Shown piece after piece: positions 24,063 to 35,156 of a stretch of 64,000 nt of DNA (its first letter is position 1; every line of letters starts with the position of its first letter). The translations under genes and the position numbers were made by a program. The DNA is from Cristatella mucedo (lineage: Eukaryota; Bryozoa; Phylactolaemata; Cristatellidae). Below the pieces are notes generated by a model that was not told the DNA's origin, made no database searches, and saw only the letters and a list, made by a program, of their open reading frames with translations. The stretch is from contig WPIO01000003.1 in NCBI GenBank assembly GCA_009760855.2, positions 8,330,001-8,394,000 on the forward strand, written 5' to 3'.

Positions 24063-24160
24063 AGCACCAGTGGGTAGGGAAGGGGGAGGGAGGGAAAGAG
24101 GAGAGGGAAGGAGTAAGGGGAGCAGAGGGAGGCAGGGTAAAGAAGGGAAGGGAGCCAGAA
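24063..24160 (+). repeat. Polypurine tract with G-quadruplex-type motif
   Basis: Nearly 100 bases are almost entirely purine on the plus strand. The beginning (24075-24095) holds four G-runs of three or more separated by one or two A, the standard G-quadruplex pattern. A (TC)n tract follows at 24231-24252. Open frames across it are artefacts. Confidence 0.75.
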
Positions 24161-24299
24161 CAGCTGCAGTCACCGGGATCAGATGGAACCCGGAAAAATC
24201 TGTTAAAAAGAGAAAAGCCGAACTTCACTGCTCTCTCTCTCTCTCTCTCCTCCGCCTCCCCCTCTCTACCTTATTTGCAGTGAACAGAAACAAGAGGAC

Positions 24300-25380
24300 C
24301 ACCCACGATTACTACTAATAGCATCTTGCATATTTACGGTACATAACAGCACAATCCCCCCATCAAATGAGCTACCAGAGCAAGATGCCGAATCAAGCAC
24401 AGTAAAGCATAGACTGGTGTAGGAAAAAATAAACACAAATGACCACAACATGTCTAAAGTCGAATCTACGGAAAAGCAGGCCGGTGGGCTGGACCCCAAA
24501 CGTTTACGACACAAGCACGCATTCTTGACTCTCTTCCTATCATTCTTTTGAGTTTTGGTTATCGAGGCTGAATCCACGGCTCGAGCTCTAGCATGCAAAG
24601 CCAAATCGACAATGCACAATCGCTTCCTCTGAAACACAGCAGACAGATCGTGAGTAGGCGACTGATGACATAGCAGGCTTATAGCCGGGGTTCTTCCTGC
24701 CACACGCTCTTCAACTTTGCACGGCACTTATCGTTTGCCACCAGGAGGACTCGAGGTCCTCGTGCTCACCTGAAAAACTGCATTCCAATGATCTACGGTT
24801 TGCCGAGCGCACGTGCTACTTAAACTCCTTATTTATCTAAACGTTCGAAGGCTTATGAGATTGGTCGACAGCTGTAAGAGGGATCGGCTGTACGCATTAA
24901 AAAAAATATTATTGGAAGAGAAAGCTTGCTTAAACTGGTAGCCACACTGACAGGAGTCCGGCTAGTCGGAGGAGGCATAGCGTTCCCGATAGGTTTATAG
25001 CCCAGTGACAACAAACAGCAGCATTCTAAAAGTTCTAGGAGCCCTTCTGTAAAATCTATCGTCGATAGCAGATTTGGAGGTTATAGCACCAAAAACAATC
25101 AGTCGGCATTTGATTTCCACCTCTGTTCCTTAATGGGAAGGTAATGATTAGACAGGCAGCTGAGTCGAAAGCCAGCTCGTAAGACTTAATGGTGTCGTGC
25201 ATAATGGCGCCTCCTCTCTTGCCACCCCCACCCCATGTGCCGAAATCTCCGCATCTTTGCGGCAGCTGCTAGCGAAACTTCACAAAACGCGAGTGAGGAA
25301 CAACTAAAAAGCTGGCCAGCGAGGCTGACAAAATGCAAACCCCGGGTACCCAATGAACTTATTTGCCGACTTTGCAATGT
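24300..25380. other. Non-coding stretch, no feature supported
   Basis: Open frames have no recognisable domain. Confidence 0.3.
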
Positions 25381-25383
25381 ACA

Positions 25384-25590
25384 TGTAATATATCTCCGTC
25401 TGCAACTCCACAAACCCATAAAGACTATGAGGGTGTTACGCATGAGAGTTTTGTATAGCGCAATCACAGCCTAAGTGGCTTTTGGTACGCATTCGGTAGC
25501 CAACAGACTTCGTCTCACGCAACGAAGAGAAAGTGGGAAGCAAAGCCGAGTCAGGAGAGCAGTTGAGGTAGTAAGTGACTTTCATGCCAA
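25384..25590 (-). repeat. Copy 2 of the ~230-bp interspersed repeat (reverse)
   Basis: Reverse complement of the 13200-13478 and 47793-48015 copies. TGTAATATATCTCCGTCTGC, AGACTATGAGGG, CAATCACAGCCTAAG, GCATTCGGTAGCC, GAGAAAGTGGGAAGC and GAGTCAGGAGAGCAGTTGAG all match in order. It contains the 13.2-kb version's extra segment (GTTTTGTATAGCG), so it is closer to copy 1 than to the 47.8-kb copy. Confidence 0.8.
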
Positions 25591-25599
25591 CTAGCTACG

Positions 25600-26625
25600 A
25601 AAGAGCTCAGGTGTTTCCATGCGAAGAATGCTTAGTCTGAGTAGTCACAAGAATGCTCTTGGCAGCATGTAACCCTTTCGAGCAGGGCAACCCATTACCC
25701 TGCACGGAGGGGTTATTGCGACCCTGCACCGTGACCCACGCATCCAAATGCTCAACTGATTTACGGTTGCTGAACACTCGTTGAGATGTGCAAGTGCTGC
25801 TCTCGCCTAGCGCTGCCTACTCGTACTCAATCAAGCGAGCCAGCAGTCCGTCGGTTTGAGACGCTGACTCGCTGTACTGAGTCGAACGAGTATACCTGAG
25901 CAGTTGTGCTTCTTAAAAGGTGAGCACAGAGTGCACACCTGCTGCAACCTGAGCAGCAAGAGTGCAACCGCAGCCCTTGAGTTCACGACAGACGCGAGTT
26001 TAGGCTTACCAGCAACCCAAGCAAACCCCAAGCGTGCCTCGACTCAATGCAATAAGTCATTACCATGTTCGTTGGGCAGTTGAACACGAGTGACTTTGAT
26101 GGTCCAAATTTCCCAAGGGGTGCACTCGGGCTGCAGAGGCCACAGTCTAGGCTTCCTCTGGAAGAACTCCAACGATATCTAAATAATTCATTACAACAAG
26201 TTTGCAAATGGCACTTATCCTAATGAAGGCATTCATCGTAATGATCTCACACTTAGCTGGCGCAAAAATATCAACACTTAACGGACAACATAGCAAAACT
26301 AGCTGATGAGAACAAGGATATCCCTAAAGCATTGTGACGAAGTGAGACGAAGCTTTGCTTTCCTAACTTGAGCTTAAAAAAGTCGGTGCACTAGCCACGG
26401 TCGGGGAAAACAGCAGCCGATCAAGTTGACAAAATCCGGGAAATGTGCAGCGCATAATGCAAATGCCACGGTAGATTCGAAAGCGGGAGTAGAAACAAAA
26501 AATCTAAAAAGTGATACGAGCATTAAAATGAAAAAGAAACCAGATCAAGTCAAATGGTACTTCCACGCGGTTCCAAGTTTGCACCGACATATTTACTTTG
26601 CATCTCGATATACATATACAAAATA
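25600..26625. other. Non-coding stretch, no feature supported
   Basis: No gene or repeat copy recognised. Confidence 0.3.
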
Positions 26626-26632
26626 TATTATG

Positions 26633-26671
26633 ACACACACACACACACACACACACAGATCATATATAAAT

Positions 26672-26760
<89 letters not shown>
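26633..26760. repeat. (CA)n microsatellite, two blocks
   Basis: CA dinucleotides at 26633-26657 and 26673-26760. His/Thr frames across it are not genes. Confidence 0.97.
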
Positions 26761-26764
<4 letters not shown>

Positions 26765-26924
26765 TCTCAACAGGAAAGTACAAAAATTAAGTAACAGCAA
26801 GGGCCAAAAAAGTGCGGAAGGCTGCACCACCACTAACAGAAAAAAGACTAGGAGACTGAGCGTGACACGGGAAGGACGGTCATAGGAACAAACAGCTGAG
26901 GACGCACAACTAGCATGTCTTTAC

Positions 26925-27060
26925 CCCCAGGAGGTGAGGTGCTCGCTCTTCACGACCCAGGTCGTGGGTTCGAGTCCTGCAGTGGGCAATCCTTTATTGC
27001 CCATCGCAAGTGGCAGTGATAGCCGTTAAGGCTCCCCTGATGCTATACAAACAAGGCTGC
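26925..27060 (+). mobile_element. tRNA-derived SINE, copy 1
   Basis: A B-box-type pol III promoter (GGGTTCGAGTCC) follows CTCTTCACGACCCAGGTCGT, with the layout of a tRNA head. A family-specific body follows: GTGGGCAATCCTTTATTGCCC, GGTGATAGCCGTTAAGGCTC-type, TATACAAA. The same order recurs at 27195-27350 and, reversed, at 48350-48475. Confidence 0.72.
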
Positions 27061-27194
27061 TAAATCAGCTAAATTAATTAGGGATTCAGATCATCGAGCA
27101 AACGATCCACTTCACGATGTCTCGGCATCAGTCGGAAGCTGTTTTGACTTTGAGCTCTTCGATCCTCGAAAGTCTACTACATAGCTTGGTGAGC

Positions 27195-27350
27195 CGTGAT
27201 GGCACGCACTAGGTGAGGCGGTTGCTTTTCACGACCTCGGCCCCAAGGTCGTGGGTTCGAATCTTGTGGTGGGCGATCCTTTATCGCTGCTGCAACCGGT
27301 GGTGATAGCCGTCAAGGCTCTTCTGTCGCTTTACAAAAAAAGGCTGTTAA
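27195..27350 (+). mobile_element. tRNA-derived SINE, copy 2
   Basis: Same family as 26925-27060 and in the same orientation about 270 bp away: CACGACC, GGTCGTGGGTTCGAATC (B box), GTGGGCGATCCTTTATCGC, GTGATAGCCGTCAAGGCTC, TTTACAAAA. It carries an extra CTCGGCCCC in the anticodon-arm region. Confidence 0.72.
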
Positions 27351-27369
27351 ATCAGCTTGTATTTATTTT

Positions 27370-28215
27370 TACTTATGATTATAGCCTATATAGCATTGGG
27401 GCAGGAGGGCAGCACTTGCAGCTGCTTCATTCACGGTTTGGTTCAACACTAGCAGCAACTTCCTTCGCAACTCGGTTCAAAGCTGACCTTCAAATATAAA
27501 GCTAGCTTGGACTAGCTTCGCTTGCTTAGGTGCCTGGCATGCGATACTTGGTCACGGTAGATGGCCAATTTCGTTCGAGTCGACACGTGTGGCTGGGACC
27601 ACCTGTGACTCACTTCATGGCCATTGGTTCTGAGGCGAGCAACAGCTCGATACAGGTCGTCAAAGCAAAGCACGTGCGACTTTCTCGGAAGGCCAATGCT
27701 CACACTCTGCCAAATAAAAGCCCGCAGCCAAAGAAAACGAACACTTGCTGACATACATTTCGGCTCTCAGGCAACAAGTGGTTTGCCATCTATCAGCACG
27801 GCACAGATTGCAAGGCACTATCGACGGTGGGAGAGTGAGGTAAGAAATAGCCCAAGGAAAAGCCCAGAGCAGTGCAATACGACCGACTGAGCCGAGGCTG
27901 CATGGCAAATGGCGGTGCAGACATGCTGGGAGCAGCACAAGCAACGGCATGTGGTCCAGCGAGCCATCAGAGCACTGGTCATTGGAAAACTGGAGAGTAC
28001 GCTGAATCGGAGACCAAGAAAAGAAGCAGCTTGAGAAAATCCTTAGCAATGCTCCACTCATCAAAAAGAAGACAGTTAATGTGGCAGGACACATACGACA
28101 AACATCCTGACTAATTCTGTTGATGTCGACAACATGTCGACAACAATATAAGAAACCTACATGTGCTGATGATCACCAGCTGAGTCAATGGCTACTACAG
28201 CCAAGAGTGAAGGTA
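27370..28215. other. Non-coding stretch, no feature supported
   Basis: Short frames only. Confidence 0.3.
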
Positions 28216-28221
28216 TAATAA

Positions 28222-28385
28222 TATAACTATATTTGTATAGCACCCTAAGAGAAATAAATCTCTTACTAGGCACTTTACACAGGCTGCAAAGGAAGTAGGT
28301 CAGTTGGTTAATGATAACATGCACAGTGGCAGCACACATATGTACACAAAGAACAATTCACAGGGATCCAGCAAATGCTGACAGC
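28222..28385 (-). mobile_element. LINE-A-related 3'-end fragment
   Basis: The reverse strand carries the LINE-A terminal module in diverged form: TAGCACCCTAAGAGAAATAAATCTCTTACTAGGCACTTTACA (split by me into recognisable blocks), then GCTGCAAAGGAAG, GTGGCAGCACAC and CAGGGATCCAGCAAATGCTG. The hairpin stem is kept with G-T wobbles. Confidence 0.75.
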
Positions 28386-28389
28386 AGCA

Positions 28390-30845
28390 ATCAGCGTCAA
28401 CATCGATTGGCTGTCTGGTGGCCTTAATGCGTGAAAGAATGCAGCTGACTTTCTAAATGGTTCTACTAGACTACAGAGCAGCCGATACACAATCCCAATC
28501 TACCATGGGCAGTCCCAAAATCAAGAAATCAATAATCAGGGAATCTGAACCCCAAGAACTCACTGCAACTATGCCAATAAAACGGCATGTTTAAAGATCC
28601 CTGGCCAGAGAAGCCCAGCTCTTGAGCACATGGCCGAGCAGCAGTTGGGATAACATGGAAAGCGGACCTGACGAAAGAACCAAGCTGCAACTAAGCTTCT
28701 CAATGCAATCGGCTGGTTATGTGCCAAAAGCTCGCAGCGCTGGCAGCCTTCAACTTTGACTTAATACACAATGAACTAAGTAAAACGCAGACAGCTTAGC
28801 CAGAACACGAGGCATTCCTCACAGTTTACCACCGTCAATTTGCTAAAAGCAGTGCGAAGCGACACCTCATCAACTACAACTAAATTATTTGAGGGGTATC
28901 TATAACAACATACCAGGCCACACACATCGTCGGAGCTTCTTAAAGCTTCTTGAAACGATGATACATCTCGCCGAACTACTGTCTCCAACTGGGGAGAATT
29001 CACGCGAACCTGCAATGATGTAGGGGAGGGGTCAAGCTCATTACGCTATGGAAGCTTGAGCCAAAAGATATAGTGTGGCCAAGGCACAACAGTGGAAACT
29101 TACGTAAGAGAAATCTATAAGCTCGCAGTCGACGTCTTCAATACCAACAGTTCCGATAGCATACGACGTATCGCGTTCATAACTGAACTACAAACGTGCG
29201 ATCAAGAAAGAGAAATGAGACTTAATACACAGCCAGAAAGGCCGAGATCTAGTCGCAAATGACTATCGCAGCCCAATGTGCCATGAGAAAACCACAATAC
29301 CTTCCCAACGGTCCGGTGAAATAACAGTGTGTGAAATATGGCTACAACAGAAGGATGGCGCTCAGACACAGGCTGTCGCATCCTTCCAAGCTAACAGCCC
29401 CACATTCGAGGATTTTACGGGTCCCATCGTTAGCCACGATCGGCCGAGAAACACAAGAAAGACGGAGCACGATGACTTAAGCACATAAACAGCACGGCAG
29501 AGAAGGAAACACGATAACACTAGATGAGCGCGAGCTCACCCGAAACAGCTTCTTCTATCTGCCCACCCTCTGCAGACTACAACAGAGAACATACAAAATA
29601 AGTGCGATCGATAATGCATCGCATGAACTACAAGATTCTTGCGAGACGAATCACGTACTATAACTACGACGTGTGATCGCGCGTTCATTGCGAGCCACGA
29701 CCTCAGCGGAAGTGCTGCAGCGTTCCGTATAGTTGTTAGTCGTTAGCCCACAATGGACAGTGTATCTATGGTCAGGTTGGAGTGGTCACTACAGGGTAAC
29801 TCGATGCTACTCGCCCAGGAGGAAAAAATAAATTTTATCAAAATATATTAATTAAAAATACTAAAAAGTGATTAGATCGATCAAATACCCATTAATAGTC
29901 GCTGGTTGAGTAGACCCATCCCATGACGTAGCTGCGGGTAGCACCCATTAACTCCCGCTGCACGTGGCTCGTAAGCCTTTGAGGGTGTGCGGTAGGACAG
30001 TGCGCTTCGACGAGTAAGTACTCTGCTCCACCGCGTTGCTATTATTTGATCTTCTGAGTGTGCTGTAGGCTAGCGGCGTCTTTCGCCATTGCTTCTTGAG
30101 CTGCGCTTACTTACGCGTGTTCGGTATTTGACGCGGGCCTGGATGCGGAAGGATGGTTCTCGGTTAAAGTGTATTAAAGAGATTTTGTATAGCGTGACCC
30201 CGTATTTTTCTGTTGGTTCTAATTATGCGAGCACGCGGACCAGCCTATAGCCTGATAACGAATGCTAACATCTCAAATTATCTCCCATGTCGTTATTTGA
30301 ATATTATAATAAGAGATTATGTGGCAATGTATTTAGAAACACCTATCGGAAGAACTCTATTGCAAGACTAACTGCCAAAAAAGCGTCGCAGCGCTGATTT
30401 CAGCCACGAGCACGTGCCGGTCGCCATACCCGGCAAAACGTTGATTTTACGCAGAAATGCACGGTCTGTGCACAGAAATGGATAATTATTATTGTTCTGT
30501 GCTTAATGAATTCAGCTTACGGAGAAAATAAAGATATGTTAATTTTGTTAACCTAAACTGCGCGCTGCGACCCTTTCGACCGACCTTCGCTTAATACCGG
30601 GCTGAGTTTTCCGGGAGGGTAACCATTGCCGGTACGGATCGAAATGAGCTCGCGAGCCATCGCATGTCTTTGTTTTCCTCGTCAGCAGGCTTTGGCAAGA
30701 TTCGTTAGTTTGGTTTGCATGTCAATTATGGAAGCTGTAGATTTAGCTGTTCCTTAGCTCCAAAGAAGTTTCCAGTATGCCTGTGTTGTGCACGATTACG
30801 GGCATATTTATTAAGCAGGGGCACTAACCAGCGACACTAGAAGGG
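28390..30845. other. Non-coding stretch, no feature supported
   Basis: Scattered short frames without domains. The last kilobase is AT-rich. Confidence 0.3.
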
Positions 30846-30849
30846 TAAT

Positions 30850-30929
<80 letters not shown>
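30850..30929. repeat. (GT)n microsatellite at the hAT boundary
   Basis: Uninterrupted GT dinucleotides for about 80 bp, ending five bases before the hAT terminal repeat. The 8-bp target duplication includes the last GT units. Confidence 0.97.
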
Positions 30930-30931
<2 letters not shown>

Positions 30932-30933
30932 CA

Positions 30934-33219
30934 CAGGTGTGTGCAAACTTTTTGACGCGGCCACAATGGCTTCTAAAATTTGACAGAGGGGCCGGGCCAG
31001 GATAGGAGTGGTGTGTTTGTGTGAACTAATATAAATTTAATGTAGAAACCATTACATGTGAAAGATTTGGCCTTTAACAGGCAGCAAAACACCATTGTGC
31101 TTAGTTTATTGTAAAAATTGTTTTACAAATTTATTAATTTAAAAACGTAGTAATAAACTCCCATTCAATTTCAGTGGGAGCAGTGTTGTTGGTCTCCTTT
31201 TTTTGCAAGTGCATCAATGTCTGGCGTTATATTTGTTGCTGCAATTCTCAAGATAGATCCGAGATGTTGTTCGGTTAACTTGGATCTGTGAGAGCTTTGT
31301 TGATGTTCACGAAGCTGAATGGCTGTTCACACACATAGGTTGAGCCAAACAACGTCAGCATCTGCTGTGCCATCCTCCGGAGGTTTCGAAACGTGGCTTC
31401 GTTAAGTGAAGCATACAAGTCGTTCAGTTTAAGAGTTGAACTTCTTCAATATAGAGTCAGACTGAAGATCCATCAGTTCCAACTGCAGCTCCTGTGATGC
31501 TGTTTCAGGGTCTTGTGACAGGGGACAGGACACCAGCTGAAGTGACTTCAATTTTTTCGAAGTCACAGAAACGATGGCACAATTCTCCGTGCAGGTCGTC
31601 CAGTGATTTGCTGTATTTCTGCCTGCTTCGGGTCGCCTCTTTCTGCATGGCTATTGTGGGGAAATGAGTGAAAGATTTGTTTGAAATTTGTCTGGTAAAA
31701 AGAGTCAGCTTGGATTTGAAGGCTCCAACATTTGTGTACATGTCGTACACAAATTGATCTTTCCCCTGTAGCGTGGTGTTCAGCTCATTAATGTGCGAAA
31801 GTATGTCCACAGCAAGCACAAAGTCACCAAGCCAGTTCTTGTCACTTAGCTCGGGAAATTCGTCGGATCTCCCCATTAACTCCAAAAATGTAGTGATCTC
31901 CTTCAGCTCCCACACTCTTTGAAAGACTTTGCCCAAACTTGCACACGAGAGTGGTAAAGTAAGTGCTGGTGATCTGCATTGGTTTCTTCCAGGAACGCAA
32001 TAAACTGACGATGCTGAAGTCCCCATGCTCGTATTAAGTTAACAAGTTTTACGACTGGATTCACGACATGATTTAGCTGCCATATAGACTTAAACAGAAT
32101 TTCCTGATGAATGATGCAGTGAAGGAAAATAACATCCTGGTTAGGATTTTCTTTTTTACTTTTTCCTGCAGTCTTTTTTAGCAGCCCAACGTTTTTCCCA
32201 GTTAAATTTGGCGATCCATCCGTGGTGACATTGGCAAGTTTAATCCAGGGTAGCTTCATTCTCTCGATGACAGTAGACACCTGGTTATACAAGTCCTCTC
32301 CCCTCGTTTTTCCTTTTATGGACTCCGTGCTCAAAAATTCCTCTGTGATCTCAAAACTGTCGTTAATCCCTTGAATAAGAATTAGGAGCTGAGCAGTGTC
32401 TTATAAGTCTTTACTTTCATCCAGTGCTAGTGAATAAAACTTAAAGGACTCTGCCTTTTTGTTTAATTTGCTGGCTATATCTTCGTCAACCAATTCCACA
32501 TGGCGAGTCACAGTTCTTCGTGATAAACAGATTTTTTCAAATTTGCCTTTGCTCTCCTAACTCAAGAGACCTGCTGTGTCAACCATGCATTCTTTTAAAA
32601 ATTCGCCTTTGGGGAAAGGCTTACTGGCCTTTGCTAATTTGAATGCCAGCAAGAAACTTGCCTTAGTACTTGACTCTTGAATCGCAGTTTGTCTGTGAAA
32701 AAGGTTTTCCTGAGTCTGTAAATTAGCCGTCCATCTCTGAGCTGTAGCCGCCTGTTCTTGTGGAGACTGTTGAGTGGTGTAGTTTGCATGTTTTTTTTTA
32801 ATTTTGTGGCAAAAAGACGGCTGGTGTATTCTTTAAACATTGCTGCAGTTTCTTGGCATATCAGATACATTCAGCTGTTGATCGGACTTCAGTGAAAAAA
32901 TATTTTGTTGTCCACTCTTTATTGAACACTCGGCACACACTGTCTTTCTTCTCTTCGGTTCGCTCATTTTTACTGAAGGGCTGAAAGCACAAAGCGACAA
33001 AATGAAGTAGAGAGTAACCGTAATGCATCACACTCAAGGGGTCGATGTCTTCGGGGTGCGCCATCTGCTTGGGAAAGATGGGAATTACAGCTAGGTAAAA
33101 TGATTGAGGTGTCTTAATAATAAAATTTAATTTAGTAATATAACGGACGAGTTCGGCAGGCGGATTCAAAAACCCAACGGGCCGTATATGGCCCTCGGGC
33201 CCTAGCTTGCCCGTGTCTG
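30934..33219 (-). mobile_element. hAT DNA transposon with terminal repeats and target duplication
   Basis: The left end starts CAGGTGTGTGCAAACT and the right end, reversed, starts CAGACACGGGCAAGCT: the CAG....GGCAAACT-type ends known from hAT elements. The flanks are GTGTAGCA (30926-30933) and GCGTAGCA (33220-33227), an 8-bp target duplication with one mismatch, as expected for hAT. Inside is a frameshifted transposase on the minus strand of the ZBED5/FAM200/GTF2IRD2 type. The element is 2286 bp, so probably the full length of an autonomous copy. The right end also shows GGCCCTCGGGCC and GGCCGTATATGGCC palindromes just inside the terminus. Confidence 0.88.
31250..33169 (-). pseudogene. hAT transposase, ZBED5/GTF2IRD2-like, frameshifted
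   Basis: It reads right to left. 33169-32861: N-terminal segment (FNKEWTTKYFFTEV). 32870-32634: a degenerate BED-type zinc-finger area (CQETAAMFKEY). 32334-31903: the best-preserved core (STESIKGKTRGEDL, VTTDGSPNLTGKNVGLLK, FLHCIIHQEILFKS, LNHVVNPVVKLVN, GLQHRQFIAFLEE), which includes the Asp of VTTDG and the CxxH motif. 32026-31505: SCASLGKVFQRVWELKE, ELSDKNWLGDFVLAVDIL, YSKSLDDLHGELCHRFCDFEKIE. Further decayed C-terminal blocks run to about 31250. At least four frames are needed, so it is inactive. The order matches animal hAT transposases and the domesticated genes derived from them. Confidence 0.9.
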
Positions 33220-33227
33220 GCGTAGCA

Positions 33228-33379
33228 TTGCCACCATGTCGCCTGCCCTAGCCTGACAGGGCAGGAGTGCATAACCTCTCGGTAGGAGTCGGAGGGAGGA
33301 CGCTAACCGCAGAGCCCCTGTCAATAAGAAAACACATGCCTGTGTCAGGGTCGTGCACGAATAGTAGGCAGCTAACTTT
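33228..33379 (-). pseudogene. Second Gypsy protease fragment, rearranged
   Basis: The minus strand reads LFVHDPDTG, FLIDRGSAVSVLPP and TERL, matching the protease of the Gypsy element at 36.5-36.65 kb, but the catalytic DTGS is here DRGS. It is joined directly to LTR-type sequence at about 33380. Its other side (33216-33268) is the inverse of the LTR start at 33638-33697. It must come from another copy of the same family. Confidence 0.75.
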
Positions 33380-33698
33380 TTAGGGGTCGTCTCCAGCTTA
33401 GCCTCCGGAGCTCGTATGAGGTGCAGCAAGCACCGATAGCAAAAGGAGTCACCGACTCTCTACAAGATGTAATCGATCAAATTCGCAAGGCTCTTCACGG
33501 GCAGTTCACGTCCGCGAGCTGGAGACGGACGACACGTCCACTCGCGACCCCGGAAGCTGAACAAGTGAACAAGAGAGTGGCCATTCAGTCAAGCCTCCAC
33601 CCAATCAACGGTAGGCTCCCGGCCGCAGAGGCGTTATGCACTCCTGCCCTGTCAGGCCAGGGTGGGGCAACATGGTGGCGATGCTACGCCCACAAAGG
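33380..33698 (-). repeat. Gypsy 3' LTR (relative to the minus-strand element)
   Basis: On the minus strand, after the integrase end and a purine run (ACTGGGGGGAG), the sequence TGTGGGCGTAGCATCGCC begins a block ending near 33380. Its last 150 bases match 37617-37770 on the other side of the element: GGGGTCGTC, AGCTTG/AGCTTAG, GATGCAGCA/GTGCAGCAAGCACC, ACAAGATGTAAT and TTCGC(G/A)AGGCT. That is the expected LTR pair. The LTR carries no obvious TATA box. Confidence 0.65.
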
Positions 33699-33708
33699 CT
33701 CCCCCCAG

Positions 33709-34864
33709 TCACTTGGCTGAAACCAACGTGATGACATCAAACGATGTAATCCGCAAAGCCGGCGTGAAAGCGTACGAGGCGCCCGAACCGAGTTTCGTTT
33801 GCCAGAGGCAAAGTAGTGGGGTCGGGAGGCTCTGACGAAGGTGATTGCCCTGAAGTTGGCGTAGGTGATGTCCTCGGAGATGGTGCAGCCGGAGATTCCT
33901 GCGATGACGTGGGTATGCCTGCCTGCTTCGATTTGGCTGTCCTCGACGTATGCGATTGGTCGATTGAGATCCATTCGGCTGTCGGCGACGGTTAACGGAA
34001 AAATGTTTTTCTGCCCATTCAAGCACAACGAATGGGCCGTCGTAGGGTGGCTGAAGTGGTCTTCGAGCAGCATCGTGGCGTACAAAAACCTTGGGACAAT
34101 GCTGCAGGTCGTCGGGAACGTAAGATGGGCGGTCCGAATTTCGAGGCGGTACAGCTCGGAGGCTGTGCATGTGCTCGATGAGCGTCGTGACAAATAGCGT
34201 TACGTCTGAGCTGTCGGCCGGTGCCTCGGGCGCACTGAAGAAACCTCCGGGCAAACAAAGGGACTCCCCCCCCCACACTAGCTTGGCTGCTGAGTGGCCG
34301 ATGTCACACTTTTCAGCAGTGTGGATTCCGAGGGACAGCGCCTTTCGCCATGAATGTGGCGGGCTACTTGCAATGAGTGCTGCCTTGAGCTGTCGGTGCA
34401 GGCTCTACCATGCCGTTAGCGGCCTGGTGGTAAGTGGTATTTTGTACATGCCGTATTCCAGTGGCCTTCATGAGTTCGAGCCACATGAACGACTCAAATT
34501 GTCCTCCTTGGTCGGAAGTGAGCAACGCGGGGTCGGTCAGAGGAAACGCTTCAGGCCAGCATGTGAAACGGTCGACGACCGTAAGTAAATAGGTCGCACC
34601 GTCGGAGTGGGGTAGGGGCCCGACGAGGTCGACGTGAACATGACTGAATCGACACGATGGGGTGGGGAAACTTGGCCCAATGGGCGTTGAAGTGTGCCGA
34701 ACTACTTTGGTGAGTTGGCATGCGATGCAGGTTCGAGCCCAAGAGCGAACGTCGGAATTCAGATTCGGCCACACTAACCGCGATGCGATCAGACGCAGTG
34801 TAGCTCGTATTCCTGGGAGTCCGGGCAATATGTTGAAGATTCGTCGACGGAAGGCAGCAGGCAC
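33709..34864 (-). pseudogene. Gypsy integrase
   Basis: The minus strand reads RSWARTCIACQ (zinc-binding CxxC), HVDLVGPLPHS (first catalytic Asp), LTSDQGGQF (second Asp) and NGMVEP (Glu of the DDE triad). In another frame follows VFVRHDAARRPLQPPYDGPF, the C-terminal SH3-like segment that ends most Gypsy integrases. The enzyme inserts retrotransposon cDNA. All three catalytic residues survive, but a frameshift near 34370 separates the core from the C-terminus. Confidence 0.9.
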
Positions 34865-35156
34865 GTACGGTCGATCGTGGCCGGTAGAGCGGTCGCATAA
34901 AATGGTTCCCTGCGACGTCGGTAATAGAACCGGTTGAAAGTGCAGGGAAGTAGTTGGTGCTGCCAGGATTTCGGGCTCATTCGCGGCGCGGCGGCGAGCT
35001 GTAATCGATAGGGTCGTCCGTATCGAAAACAGTGTTAGCTTGTGAAAGTGTGTCGGCGACGCAATTCTCAGAACCCTTCAAGTATCGGGTGTCGGTAGTG
35101 AATTCGGATATGAAAGCGAAGTGTCACTCATGCCTAGGTGCGAACCGATCGGATGA

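Noticed and set aside
26426-26885. Open frames of up to 122 codons
   Set aside because: Mostly (CA)n microsatellite; no domain outside the repeat.
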